Of a DNA stretch of 64,000 nucleotides, positions 1-11,634 are shown piece by piece; the first letter of the stretch is position 1, and each line of letters opens with the position of its first letter. Origin of the DNA: Rhyzopertha dominica (lineage: Eukaryota; Arthropoda; Insecta; Coleoptera; Bostrichidae). The DNA is taken from contig QCXZ01000041.1 in assembly GCA_025024175.1 (NCBI GenBank), positions 6,629,786 to 6,693,785 of the forward strand, in the 5' to 3' direction. Made by a program: the position numbers and the translations under genes. The notes beneath the pieces were generated by a model. It was not told the DNA's origin, searched no databases, and saw only the letters and a list, made by a program, of their open reading frames with translations.

Positions 1-1890
1 CCGATACGATTTTCAAAGGCAATGTAAATGTCAAATTAACTCATGAAATGCCAACCTCAACTTTTGTGTGAACTACACTTAAGTAACTGGCAAATTTCTA
101 ATTTTTATGCAATCGTGTAGTTGGTTTTTGCAATTTTACTCGAAAACGGTAGTAGCAGTCAAAAAGGTGTAAGAAGATGAAAATCATACTTTTACTTATA
201 AGATGTATCTTTTGATGTTAGCAACTAATACTAAAAAAATTCGATACATTTGCGCCAGCGGTTGGATAGTTTTTAGAAAAAACCTAGTCATGTAACACAA
301 CTTTGAAGGGCTATAAATTATAACCTATAAGTTAATAATGGTACACTGTTGTATATAAATGATAGTAGCTGAATCGGCCTAAAATTCGTTAGATATTATA
401 CCAAGTCAAAAGATTGGCTGTGCTTTTTAAAACACCCTGCATTAATAAAAAAAAATATGAAAAATTGTATAAGCTATTACAAAATGTTGGAAGCATTTTG
501 GAGAGAGTTCGATTACTTTAGGTAAATCAGTAGGTACCTATTATTTTTCTCAAAATTTTGAGCTAGAAATTTTCTAATTTCCCTGAAGCTACCTGAATTA
601 TTACAAAATTGTATAAATATGTTAGAAATTCTTTGCTTACCTATTTGGAAAAAAACATTAACAAATAGATAACTAACATTTGGTCAAAGCTGTTAGTCAT
701 CAAAAGAGCGACAAAATAAGCTACTTGAAACCATAAACGATGTATTAGCTGCCTTTATGCCCCTCGGAAAAATTTTGAATTTGTTTAATTACAGTTATAG
801 GTAATTTCAATTTGTCCATATCCTGCAGCTGAATGTACCACATTAATAATTATTCGGTGCTATTACAACTGTTGTTGCGAACTTCAGCCATTATGCGTTA
901 ATCATATACGAATAGATAAGAGTGTTTTGTAAGGACATATGTAACATTAATAATGATATATTCTAATTGTATTGTACATGTTGCAATATTGTTTAAGATA
1001 TGGTTTTAGTTATGTAAGTAAATTAGATTTGCCAATTTTTATTCACGTACGATAAAAATTTAAAGCATACCTACAAATATTTTCCATTAGCAAAACAATT
1101 AATGTTTAAATATAGATCACACACATTGATGATTCTTTGTGAGAAAAGTATTTTGCAGGACTACTACTATTTTCTATCTCTAATGACGAATGTTACCAGT
1201 TTTAAGTAATCACTCTGTAGCATGCTAACGTTAGGCTATTAGCCTAAATATACCTTTCTGAGAGCATGCAGTCTTGAAAACTATTTATTTTTCAGACCGA
1301 TTTGAAGTTTATCCCATTTTCATATTTAGTTTCATTGAACCTCGGTTAGCCCGCTCGATATACACTTGCGCGCAGGTTAATTTATTCGTTGAAATATAAT
1401 AAAATACAATCTATGCGTTCTGACTGTAGTTCTGATTTGGCAACGGTGTTGGGCTAAACAGTGAACGGTTAATCCTTTCTTATATACAAAAGGCTTTACA
1501 AAGTCACATTAATATATTTTCGGGCTCCATAGCGATCTGTTACTACTTTTAGAGCTTAGACCATGTTGTAACTTACTCCTGTACAAGCCCCTCTATGGGT
1601 TAACATACTAAATCAATGAGATAAGCTACAGTATACTCCTTTATCTGCCCGGGAAATGGCGGGCGCATCAGCGATCTGTTAATATCTAGGGCTTATTAAC
1701 GTACTGTTTATAAGTATATATATATATGTGTACAAAAACTATTTATGCAAAATGCCGGCTTATAATGTCCTTTCCCTGTTTGAATCTTTACATCTCGGTT
1801 TTATTACTAATATACCTATTTTGTTTAACATTTGAGAAGGCGACAAACTGGTCTGTTACTGGCTACCAGCTGATTTTATAACGAGTGGTA
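1..1890. other. AT-rich region without recognised gene
   Basis: No coding frame, RNA gene or transposon that I can name. Between about 1500 and 1880 a phrase like GCGATCTGTTA recurs in degenerate form (near 1531, 1671 and 1846), which may be an old tandem duplication. A short TA run lies at about 1717-1728. Probably intronic or intergenic host DNA. Confidence 0.4.
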
Positions 1891-1897
1891 CTTGTAT

Positions 1898-2122
1898 TCA
1901 ACATTTAAGTAGGTACAATGTAAGTGTGATTTCCTGCCATTTACAACAAAAAATACACCTATGGTCATGTCCAAACATAAGAAATGCTATCAAATCACTT
2001 GACGTAACAGGTGCTGTAATGTTGCAATCTACAGGTTTAATACCATTTTCGTAATTTTCCTCAAGAAGCTTTTCTTTCGGTGAGATACAGAGCAAATGTA
2101 ATGAATTCAATATTAATTTTAT
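1898..2122 (-). CDS. Unrecognised small ORF with paired cysteines
   Basis: A frame of about 74 codons is open on the minus strand. It has a charged stretch (KEKLLEENYENG) and a Cys/His cluster near the C-terminus (HRCIFCCKWQ). I see no convincing splice acceptor at its upstream edge and no start context, so it could be a chance frame, a piece of an unknown transposase or an exon with cryptic borders. I do not recognise a family. Confidence 0.2.
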   Translation of the reverse strand: MKLILNSLHLLCISPKEKLLEENYENGIKPVDCNITAPVTSSDLIAFLMFGHDHRCIFCCKWQEITLTLYLLKC

Positions 2123-2298
2123 TTGAGATCACCAATTCGTGTTTTAATTAAAATTGCGGCGCTAGTTTCTACAGGAAAAGTTTCAAACACCTGAATATTC
2201 TATATACTACGAACCCATGAGAAGTATTTGTCTGGCCATTTCCATATATTCATTATACCTTTAAGTTCTGAAACAATTTTAACAATTTTTAGTTAAGC

Positions 2299-2535
2299 TT
2301 GCTACGTTTTCCAAATCCCGGTCTTTTTAGGTTAAGCCGCTCCAATCTTGTCTTCCCGATTACCCCTCTTAGTACTCAACTTCCATCTCTGAAAGACGAA
2401 ACAATTTCCTGTTATCTAAAGGTATTTGCAGCATTCCTTGATCATGCGGCACCGTCTAAATCGAGGAAAAATGCAGATCAATTAAAATCTTACTTTCAGA
2501 ATGCAAACCCTGGATCTTCACCCAAACAGCGGTAG
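2299..2535 (+). CDS. Unrecognised 78-codon ORF
   Basis: An open frame with a serine/proline and lysine-rich C-terminus (SKSRKNADQLKSYFQN). It is preceded by a pyrimidine-rich tract ending in AG (near 2330), which could be a splice acceptor. There is no clear donor and no known domain. It may be a chance ORF. Confidence 0.15.
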   Translation: MLRFPNPGLFRLSRSNLVFPITPLSTQLPSLKDETISCYLKVFAAFLDHAAPSKSRKNADQLKSYFQNANPGSSPKQR

Positions 2536-2698
2536 CTGAACATCAACATGCAACTGGTCACAATATTTTATTTAATTCGTAAATACCTTTTTACACCACT
2601 CGCAAATTCCAAGCAGCCCTGAACCCTAAAGTTGTCTACCAGTTCTCCAGTATTTGAAATCCAATCGCACAAAGGCTATCCCCACCATTGCTGCCTAC

Positions 2699-2740
2699 AT
2701 ACCCCCCATCTCTCTCTCTCTCTCTCTTTCTCTCTCTCCC
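2699..2740. repeat. (TC)n microsatellite
   Basis: A nearly pure CT/TC dinucleotide run of about 40 bp with a few extra T and C. It also creates a spurious leucine/serine-rich reading frame on the plus strand. Confidence 0.9.
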
Positions 2741-3759
2741 TTTAGTTTTTGCCGTATTATATATTTATGATTTGATGGTTCCCTTTACAAAAGTAGACGA
2801 AAAGTCAACTTTATTACACAAACCCGTCACGGTGTACTCCCAAAAAAGCAAGATTTCAACTTGGCTCTGGTCACGAAAGTTTACGTACCTTTCTAAGTCA
2901 ATAAAAACAAAACTTTTGATTTTGGCTATTGCTGCATGAGAACAGGCTAATTACTTCATAACCTTCATAAGATGTAAAGTCTTGAATGTAACAACTGCTA
3001 TTTCATAAATCTCTGCAATGGTTTGATACCCAATATTAGTTGGAAATGAAAGTTTGTTTAAAGTCATCAAATCTGGCCCATACTTTGCACAAAATAGTGT
3101 ACCTCGTTTTATATATCGTTTTCCATACTAGGTGTTTGGATCATTTTAAAATTTGCTAGAAAATGGAGGTCTTAGAAAAATATTAAGGATAATAATCAAA
3201 GTTAATTATTGCCTGAATATGATTATAATGAATTTAAGCGAAATTTATCGGGGTAACATGGTAATATATATTTTTCAAAAAATATTGCCAAATTTGGCGC
3301 AACTATACCACCAGGTTCTAGGTCAAAGCGGCATGTAAACATGTTACACCGTTAAATACTATCAGGTGTTCAGTTTCAGCGTAATGGACATGAAATAGAT
3401 CCTAAGCCGTGAGAAACAAGTATTAACAGTTACATAGGCCAAAGCACGTAACCTCCAATGAAACAATACGAATAAATGAGGTAATACCAATTAAATCAGA
3501 GTTTGTGCAAGTTTTCTGAAATTAATTAAGACAATTGTGCTCGCTAGAGAAAATTTACTTAAACTCTTTACTTAGCATCTGAGAAAAAGGACGCATTTGT
3601 TTACCATATGTAATAACTAACTTGTGGTGTTAGCTGTTTATGAAAACATGAAAGCAACCTTTAAAATCTAAATTAATAAACAACCTATAACAACTTTCAG
3701 ACAACATATGTCAAAAACTATGTATTTAAATATGCTCCTCAAATGTCCCAAGTCCCTAT
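2741..3759. other. No recognisable feature
   Basis: AT-rich DNA without coding potential, clear repeats or RNA structure that I can support. Confidence 0.4.
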
Positions 3760-4140
3760 CCGCCGTCTTTAATCTGCTAAAGGCATTTCACGCAATCAAC
3801 ACCGCATGCCCCCAAATAATCGGAATATTATTCCAATAATGCGTCGCCCGGGGTAGGAAAATCGAATGAAACGCTCAAATGAGATCCGTTCCAGGTTTTC
3901 ACGTGAACGTAACCGCAGCGCAACCCCCACGTCCCTCAACTCCACGGTCATGCTGATTGATACATTTTACTCCCCTTATCCGGGCACGCACGTCAATGAA
4001 GTGCTTGCTAGGCAGAAATTGATTAGATGTCGATGCGTTGTTCGCGATAAGACTGGATGGACCACGGACAGACACCATACAGACATCTCCATTAGCTTAT
4101 GAACCTCATGAAATTTGAAAGAGAGGAATCCGTAGCTTTG
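3760..4140. other. GC-elevated unique island, possibly regulatory
   Basis: Base composition rises clearly against the flanks and the sequence is non-repetitive, with homeodomain-like AT cores between GC-richer blocks. A 78-codon plus-strand ORF (3866-4102) overlaps it but resembles no protein I know. Islands of this texture in insect introns are often conserved noncoding DNA. That is inference; nothing here proves function. Confidence 0.25.
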
Positions 4141-4239
4141 GAGGTTTTAGCATACTGAAATATTGACGGAAAACTGATGACGAGGGTACAAGGAAAAAGT
4201 ATGACCGATAAAGGATTCACGTATGTTTCTATATGGCCA

Positions 4240-4440
4240 AAAAATACAAGGTCGCTACAAAGTATGGAACCGGTAGGATATTTCAGGTTCTCTTCGACCG
4301 ATCTTTCTGAAATTATGCACGGGCCTATGGGTAATTAAAATAATTTTCTGGCATTTTTTCAGCTCCGTGTCAGTTCTTGTTTCCGATATGTGGGCGCAAG
4401 ATGCATTTTTTTAATGGGAAGAGCGGTCAAAAGGCACATC
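4240..4440 (+). repeat. Terminal-repeat fragment of the DD41D transposon family
   Basis: This stretch starts AGGTCGCTACAAAGTATGG and is closely similar to the reverse complement of about 62626-62790, where it adjoins a DD41D transposase remnant. The shared parts include the outer GGTCGCTACAAAG block, a TTTCAGGTTCT block, TTTCTGAAATT and the inner GTCAAAAGGCACATCATTG block. It is best read as one long inverted terminal repeat, here separated from the transposase remnant at 5640-6900 by about 1.2 kb. Confidence 0.7.
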
Positions 4441-5639
4441 ATTGATAATGATATTTTTTCCTTATTTCAAATTCAATTCAAAAATTGATTTGAGAAAAGT
4501 GTAAATACAATAAATGAGCCTGACAAAGAACGGAAAGAATGAAAACAATTTTCTTTATCGCTAAAATGGACAAAAAAACATGTATTACTATATTCCTTGA
4601 CTGCCCAACAAGCAAAATCGTTTTATAATTTCCAAACAGCAAGGCATATTTGCTTAATTGTTGTTTTATTACTGTTCGTCGACGTCTATTTTGTTTTATA
4701 AGGTATTCCTCTACGAGTATTCAGCTTCAGTACATTAAATTGTTATATAGTTTAGTGTTAGGGACGTTTTTACAGCAAATTATAGAACAGTGTTAAGCAC
4801 AGTTTTATACTCATTGTATAAAGGTTTACACAACTTTTTATTTTATTTTCCCAATGGAGACAAATTATTTTATAAAGGGTTTAAATATGTGTTATTCAAC
4901 ACTGAACACCTATTAATGTATTATATTAAGCCTTGATTTGACACATGTAAAAAACAATTTGTTATATAGCAATTTCTTCTGTGATAATCGTGTTTTGTAA
5001 AGAGTCAGTCATATTATCATGATTATAAGCACATATATGGCCACCACTGCGTAAAGCCCACTAAAAACTATTTTTGTACAAAAAAGTAATGTACAAAAGT
5101 TATGTTTCTAACACAAATGATTATAAAATGCGGTTTATAATCTGTGCAGATAGGTTTAAGATGCCACATGATTAAAAACTTCTTTTATATTCTGTAAATA
5201 TCTCTTTTAAATTTATGAAATACTTATTATATTTGAAGCACTTAAAAATTTTGTACACATATATGCTTATGTTACACAGAAAATATACTATGCATATTTT
5301 ATGTCATATGGTACAGTATATACATATCTGAGGACATGTTTTATTTTACAGAAGAGTAATACGGTTGCAACTTTACCCAATCTGTACTATGGCACCTACT
5401 AGAACCATTATGGGATACTCTATATAACTAAAATGTATTATATATAAATATGCGCCTTTTTTAATCTTTAAGCATTCTATAAATGTTGTGACAATGTTTA
5501 CAAGAGTACCACTGTTTTATAAATGTTTGCTCAATCATTATAAAGCTGTAAGTTGCTAGTTGGGTGGTGATAGTTGTTGTCTAGTTTGATCAATTTATTA
5601 CGAATCGGATACCCTAAAAGTAAAAAACAAAACATGATT
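4441..5639. other. AT-rich spacer between repeat end and transposase remnant
   Basis: Very AT-rich, with many degenerate TTATAAA and TGTTATA motifs that look satellite-like but show no clean period by eye. No coding frame of note. It may be a later insertion inside the DD41D element or ordinary intronic DNA. Confidence 0.35.
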
Positions 5640-6900
5640 CCGTGAAAAATGAAGTATTTTTACAGATTTACATTACAGAAGATACTCAAAGTGTTCCCCA
5701 TTTACTTCCTGGCAGCAATGCTGACTTGAGTAAAAGTTTTCTAATGTAGCATATTTGGAAGTAAGTTCTGAATTTATGCCCTGATTCGTCCTAATAAATC
5801 TTCTGCATTATGTGGCCGATTAGCATTAATACGATTTTTCAGATACCTCCACAGGAAAAAATCAAGCGGCGTCAGGATAGGGAAACATGCTAGTCATTTT
5901 ATCACTCCGCCTCTACCAGTCCATCTCTCTGGAAATATCGCGCTTAAATATCCACGAACGTTGACTGCAAAATGCGGCGGTGCACCATCCTGCTGAAACC
6001 GTATCTGTTCAGAAGGACGCAGCAGCATTTTCACGATTGGGCGAATAAGTTCTTGTGTGTTCTGTGTTCGCGCAAGAGCTATAAATACTTCACCACATTC
6101 CAATTTCCATCAATGAAAAAGGCCCAATAATGTGTTCACCGGTAATACCACAGCAGACATTCACTTTCTGAGGGTGTTATTGTGTGAGCACATGATCCAT
6201 CCAATGTGGATGTGTGTCCGACCAATATCTGCAATTATGTCTATTCACATTAGCATCACATCACATCAGAGAACGTAATCTTCATCTACCATGCAAAATT
6301 CTATCCCACGATCGAAATCATCTTCGCTCAGTTCTTGTAATAAGTGAATTTTGTATGGATGAAACTTCTCTTTTTCCAAAATTTTCTCAACAGATCTTCT
6401 GCTAATATGGTAAGTGAGAGCACGCTGATGTGCGGAACACTTAGGATTCTCTTGCACATCTAAAAGGTCATTCAAGCGACTTTCCTCACTCCTAGCAACC
6501 TTTGGACCTCCTGGTTTTTGACGATTTTTAACACCGTCGGTTTCGTCAAAACGTTGCAATATTTTAATAACTGTTGACCTGGCAACAATTGTATCGNATA
6601 GTGTAACTACTTCCGAATAANTTCGCCTTCTATCNCCATAACCAATCATCAACAAANTTGCGATGCGANCATGTTCAGTTAACTGAGGCATTGCGATTGC
6701 AAATAACAAAGTGAATGAATATTATCACAAGTCACGAGGAAAATGGGGACACCTGAAATTTTTGTTCTTACTTAGCGATAACAAATATGGTTCTTGTCCG
6801 GAAGTTTTTCTGCAAGATCCAAGTTTGTTATCACACTTTTCTGAACTCAGAAGCATAATTCTTCGCATAGATAGATCTCTATATAGGATGTAAAGGAGAA
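5640..6900 (-). mobile_element. DD41D Tc1/mariner-superfamily element, copy 1 (degraded)
   Basis: The minus strand carries a whole but broken transposase plus 5-prime untranslated sequence (about 6710-6890) closely similar to the leader of copy 3 near 62440-62600. It belongs to the same broad group as copies at 40875-43143 and 61430-62790. Neither end is cleanly visible here: a matching terminal repeat lies at 4240-4440 on one side, and none was found beyond 6900. Confidence 0.75.
5682..6692 (-). pseudogene. DD41D transposase pseudogene
   Basis: Cut-and-paste DDE transposase of the IS630/Tc1/mariner superfamily. The N-terminal part (6266-6692) starts MPQLTEH and contains the helix-turn-helix region and the linker block FHPYKIHLLQELSEDDFDR. 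A degraded FSD follows near 6250. The C-terminal part (5894-6103) carries QDGAPPHFAVNVRGYL, the second catalytic Asp, then a decayed LTPLDFFLW-like block carrying the third. The frame ends with a GEHFEYLL-like tail near 5682. Several frameshifts, stops and n calls make it inactive. Confidence 0.75.
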
Positions 6901-8000
6901 GAACACTTTAATCTTACTGTAAATGACCTGTCTTAGTTGGTATTTCATATTAATCAATCAAAGACATGTTAAACGGACGTTTAGTGCGACAAATAGCAAC
7001 AAGGTGCAATACATGGATCATTTCAGAATTTTGATAGGCTTTAGATAATGTAAATGCATAAACCAATGAGCTGATTTCGAGACTATCTGACACGTTAAGA
7101 GGGAATATAAAATGTTTATTGAAACAGAAAGTAATGAATCATAAAGCAATTCTTTGAATACTACGTACAGCAAATACATGGATTTCAGTGTGCTAAAGTT
7201 TGTAAGAATTTTCCGCGCCATTCATGAATCTGATCATTAACGCTTTTAATGCAAATATCTCTTCAAATTAAACTCATCTTACTCGACCCGCATCTACAAC
7301 CCTGCGAATATTTATGGGAAGGGTGGACAAATTCGTCCATGCCGAGTCGGTGGCAAAACAAGCGGAAGTGCAATAATTTGTTTCCCGCGTGGCGACGTAG
7401 CACATCCGCGATTGCGGGAGANAGTAACAAGTTCGGGGTGGTTCGCTGGNTGGGGNGGTACTTGACTCACTTACCGAGCATCCGGTAAATCGGGGGACGA
7501 ACCTTGGGGTTGATGCTTCGACGGGCTTTAATTATGTTCTGCGTTCCTATATATGCAGATTTGACGCATAAATTGTTAAACAGGAGGGATATTTGTAAAA
7601 CGAGTGCCTTTTGCGAATATTTAAATTGTATGCGCCCCGGAAAAAAGTTGTAAGCATACTGTACCATCTACTAGTTGCCTGTGAAGGCACGAAGGTGATT
7701 GGGTTGTCGTTTACTAGCTAGTGAATGCGGTCGACAGTGTACGCGACAATCGTTGATCCCGTCAGATGAGAAGTTATTCGTTTTTTATATGCAAAAAGAT
7801 CCTCAGCCAGTCAAATCCACAATGAATAATGAGTGAAGGAAAGATTAGACGAAGGTGTCGAAAAATCAAAAATGGCCGCACTAATGTACATGATGAAGAG
7901 CGGAGTTACAGGCCCAGTGTCTAGACCGATAAATAAATAAAATAAAAAAGAGGGTAATTAAAAATATGCCAAAAAAACCTACAAGACAGTTACGACTAAG
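6901..8000. other. Unique DNA with a GC-elevated island
   Basis: No gene recognised. About 7240-7500 is GC-richer and non-repetitive and contains short ORFs on both strands that resemble nothing known. It has the texture of conserved noncoding sequence, without proof. Confidence 0.25.
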
Positions 8001-8007
8001 TATTATA

Positions 8008-9142
8008 TTAGGTCTAGAAGTTAATTTCCGCGTTTATATTGTTGCTGATATTTTGTCAAAATAAGATTATTTTTATATAACGAATTTTATGTTATAATAT
8101 TCTTTGTATTATCAGCTTTCTATCAATATATGATTTTCACTATATAACGTTATAAACATGTGTTATTTTTAATTCAGAAGATGTCAATTTTTTTGCCGGC
8201 GATGCTGCTCCATCCATAAGGACCTGCCAAGAATGGTTTCAACGTTTCAGATCGGGCGATTTTAACGTCAACGACAAAGAGCGGCCAGGACAACCGAAAA
8301 AATTTGAAGACGAACAACTTCAAGCTTTACTGGATGAAGATTCGACTCAAACACAGGAACAACTGGCGGCATCTCTCGGCGTCACGCAAAAAGCAGTTTG
8401 TCTTCGATTGAAAGCAATGGGGAAGATTCAAAAAGAAGGAATTACCCATATGAACTCTCAGAACGCAACAAAGAGCAGAAAAAAACAACTTCACAACTGG
8501 CGATAAAAAATGGGTGTACTACGACAATCCGAAACGAAGAAAATCGTGGGTTAGTGCCGGTGAACCGACAACTTCGACTGCGAAACCAAACATCCACGGG
8601 AACAAGGTTTTAATGTGCATATGGTGGGATCAACGCGGCATACTGTACTATGAGCTTCTTCAACCTGGTGAAACAGTCACTGCGAGTCGCTATCAACATC
8701 AACTAGCGCAGTTGCGTCATGAAATCGCAGTAAAGAGACCAGAATGAGCTGATAGACACGAGAAAATGATACTGCTTCATGATAATGCAAGGCCACACGT
8801 CGCAAAAGCGGTAAAAGATACGCTAAAAGAGTGCAAATGGGAAGTCTTACTGCACCCGCCGTACTCTCCGGACATCGCCCCGTCGGATTATCACCTTTTT
8901 CGGTCAATGGCTCATGGTCTAGTGGAGCAGCGCTTTCAAGATCGTCAAGACGCCAAAAAATGGCTCGATGAATGGATGGCGGCCAAACCAGGAAAATTTT
9001 ATTATGATGGAATCCGGGAAAATGTTGTTATTAACGATGGAAATTATTTTGAATAAAAGTTTTGTTTAAGTTAGTCAAGTTTCGTTTAGTTTAAAAAGCG
9101 TAAAACCACGGAAATTTATTTTTATTTATCCCAACTTTGCAG
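8008..9142 (+). mobile_element. mariner (DD34D) element, internally deleted
   Basis: The left end TTAGGTCTAGAAGTTAATTT and the reverse complement of the right end share a spaced pattern (TAATTTCCGCGTTT against AAATTTCCGTGGTTTT), as expected for inverted repeats of about 30 bp. The length of about 1.13 kb is slightly short for mariner (about 1.3 kb), matching the coding deletion. Borders are approximate. Confidence 0.75.
8200..9056 (+). pseudogene. mariner DD34D transposase pseudogene
   Basis: DNA-cutting transposase of mariner. Visible in order: helix-turn-helix part with RTCQEWFQRFRSGDF; GQPKKFEDEQLQALLDEDS; VTQKAVCLRLKAMGKI; then a jump to [19 protein letters not shown], followed by [20 protein letters not shown]. 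The last open part (8766-9056) contains HDNARPH, the second Asp, and YSPDIAPSDYHLF, the third Asp, with 34 residues between them, which defines DD34D. Roughly 20 residues preceding the first Asp are missing and there are stops near 8745 and 8500. The N-terminus is also decayed. Non-functional. Confidence 0.88.
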
Positions 9143-9149
9143 GATATAT

Positions 9150-9945
9150 TCTCTAAGCCCCCTTTCCTAGACTTGATGGAGTCATCGGTTTTACCGTCTC
9201 GCGCCCTTCCGCCCGAGACTCATAGATCATTANCTAAAGTGCATCAATTTAAACCATATTATATCCGAAAATATCGCCGGCGCTAAAGACATTTAGCCAA
9301 GCGAAAGAAATGGACCATTGAACAGTCGGTGGGGACTGGACGGTTATACATCATGCCGAAGGAGAGAGAGCTGGGCTAAATCAGGAGGGCGCCACAGTCG
9401 GTCAGTTAATGACGCTTATAGTGGTCGTTAGAGTTAAGCGCGCTGCCATTCTTATTATGAGTCAGGCGGGAGGCTCGTGAAGAATTGCGAGGGACTGACA
9501 ATGGCCAACAATGGGAGAGGAGCAGGTCCTGCATGTAGGCAATTATGTTGTGAGAGAGACAGAGAGAGAGGGAGTATTGTATTATAAACATACAGTAAAG
9601 AAACCTAAAGAGGGAGTACACGTATGGTATAAAAGAAGATTTTTAGCACGAATAAACAAATGCAAATAACTTCTGTCGTATAACACACTAGCAAAAAAGG
9701 TAATATTACAAAAAGTCGAATGCAGAAAGACATTCGCAGTCATATTATTTGAGGAACAAAAATCATGTAGAGAAGTCCTACTATTCGAAGAACAAAAATC
9801 CATTCGTCATCATTGTAAATGTATGCAATGTATGCAAACATCTAATGTCTTTCAAAGCCTTACTGCATTTATCGGCCCTTCTTGTTCCATTTCAGCACCT
9901 CTGCCACTGTCACCTTTCTTGTCTTCTGAAGTCTCTCTTTTCTCT
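9150..9945. other. No gene; short purine repeat
   Basis: Unique sequence, GC-richer from 9180 to 9560, with a GA-rich simple repeat at about 9551-9572. ORFs here do not resemble known proteins. Confidence 0.3.
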
Positions 9946-9947
9946 TT

Positions 9948-10820
9948 CTAGTTCCTTGTTTTTCTGTCATTTTTAGATCCGTTTATTTCGCCATCCCCTC
10001 TTCCATTACTTCGTATTGTAATTTGTCCTAATGTAAAACGTTCCACCTGTTCTATTTGTTTTCTGCTTATTGTTTTGTTTGTCGTTTTGTCCTCCTTCCC
10101 TATAACCATTGTTTTTGTAATACTCGTATCTGTTAACATTTATGTTTTGGTAATCCTTTCTCTTACCACAACATTTTGTTATAATTTATCTTCGTTTTCT
10201 GCACAGTCTGTCTACAAATGCATATTCTGTCAGCTTTACCTACTTCAATTTCTTGTGCCCTAATTTAACTTTGCTTACCTTATTGTGCAATAAACATCGT
10301 CGGGCTGCATCCTATAGCTGGCTCTCTATGCTGGTTCTCGAATGGCTTTTTAAATCTTGGGTTCCCGCCACCTTCTAAACCCCCTTTATACTTTATATGG
10401 CTGAGGTTTCAGCTTTTCTCTTAAAAATACTGCATCCGCCATTCTATCATACACCTTTCTCTTTTTATGCATTGCAGCAATTATCCCAATTTTCCGGCTA
10501 TTTTAATCTAGGCCATTTTCAATATTTTCGTTATTACTTTTACGTCCTCTAGTTTCTTAATTTTTGACATTCCTGGTGTAATGTGATCGTGCCCAGTGCG
10601 CCGCTTTTTCTCTTCTATATCGTTCACATATTCCTCTTGAACCTCTCTACAACTCGGTTCCCTGTTTTCTGTACGACGTGTTTCTGTGTTAAGTAGCTCC
10701 TTAAAATATTATTTCCATCTGTTCATTATTTTATTGTCTTCTCACAAAATTTCGCCTCGCTTGTTTTTTTTTATAATTTCCAGCATTCTTTGGTACTTTA
10801 TAAAATCGCTTTTAGTTTGC
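9948..10820 (-). mobile_element. Antisense non-LTR retrotransposon remnant (endonuclease/RT type)
   Basis: Read on the minus strand, about 10480-10760 translates in pieces to MNRWKYYFKELLNTETRRTE, then QEEYVNDIEEKK and GHDHITPGMSKI, and VITKILKM. This is the linker just before the reverse transcriptase in a widespread insect endonuclease/RT non-LTR family. The 9948-10139 part then gives KTMVIGKEDKT and KQIEQVERFTLGQITI, the segment after the RT catalytic core. The catalytic middle is missing, so this is a deletion-bearing fragment. Stops and frameshifts throughout. Which clade (RTE-like or other) I cannot fix by eye. Confidence 0.7.
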
Positions 10821-10879
10821 CTTGCTGTTTTCCATCACTCTTATACCACCATTATACCACTATTCGAGTGAATTTGACA

Positions 10880-11630
10880 AATTTTTTTGATACTCTGTAA
10901 GTGATACAGCATATCATATGACGCTGGCAAGTCAAATAGCCAACACCAGGAAAATAATTGTGCAGAAAAAAATTCAAAAGATCTAAAAACAAAAGTACAG
11001 AAGTCTCTCACTGTGGTATTTATTACAATAGACTGGTACTGGGTATTGCATCTTACAAAGTTAACAACAAGGAAAGCCTTTTATTTAAGACAAATCTGGT
11101 TCTATAACTTTGGTACCCATGTCATTGCTACTTGTANGTATGCAGTTGACAATGAACCATGAAAAAGGCCACCTAATTATTTGGGTTGATTCGCGTAAAN
11201 GACACAATAAATATTTCCGTAGTTTGTCCGTANTTATACTTAATACACAAAAATACTGTAGTCATTTGTTGATGTCGATCTCAATTAATTTTGCTGACTT
11301 TTCGCAATGGAATTAAATGCTCTATATTAAATTGATGATGATGTCATGGTTCAGAAAGAAAAATAATGGCATTCTTAAAACAAGGCTGACGTATTCGATG
11401 ATTTCCTGCTAAACTCCTTCTAAAATGATGTATGGAAATTGCTAGATCACATAATCATTAAAAACTTCTATTATTTAGTCTTAAAATGATGTATACGCAC
11501 GTTCAGTAACACGGAATCCGAATGCTATAATACAAAAATTTATATAGTTTAAACTTCCACTTATCTAAATTCTACTATATTATTGTACTAACCAGCACGT
11601 GGGCCAATTACAACCTACTTTGAACTTTGG
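10880..11630. other. No recognisable feature
   Basis: AT-rich, several n calls, no coding frame or repeat that I can support. Confidence 0.35.
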
Positions 11631-11634
11631 CAGT

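Noticed and set aside
2688..2939. Leucine/serine-rich ORF resembling a signal peptide
   Set aside because: Its N-terminal part is the translated (TC)n microsatellite.
10075..10263. Hydrophobic plus-strand ORF resembling a membrane protein
   Set aside because: It is the opposite strand of a non-LTR retrotransposon remnant.
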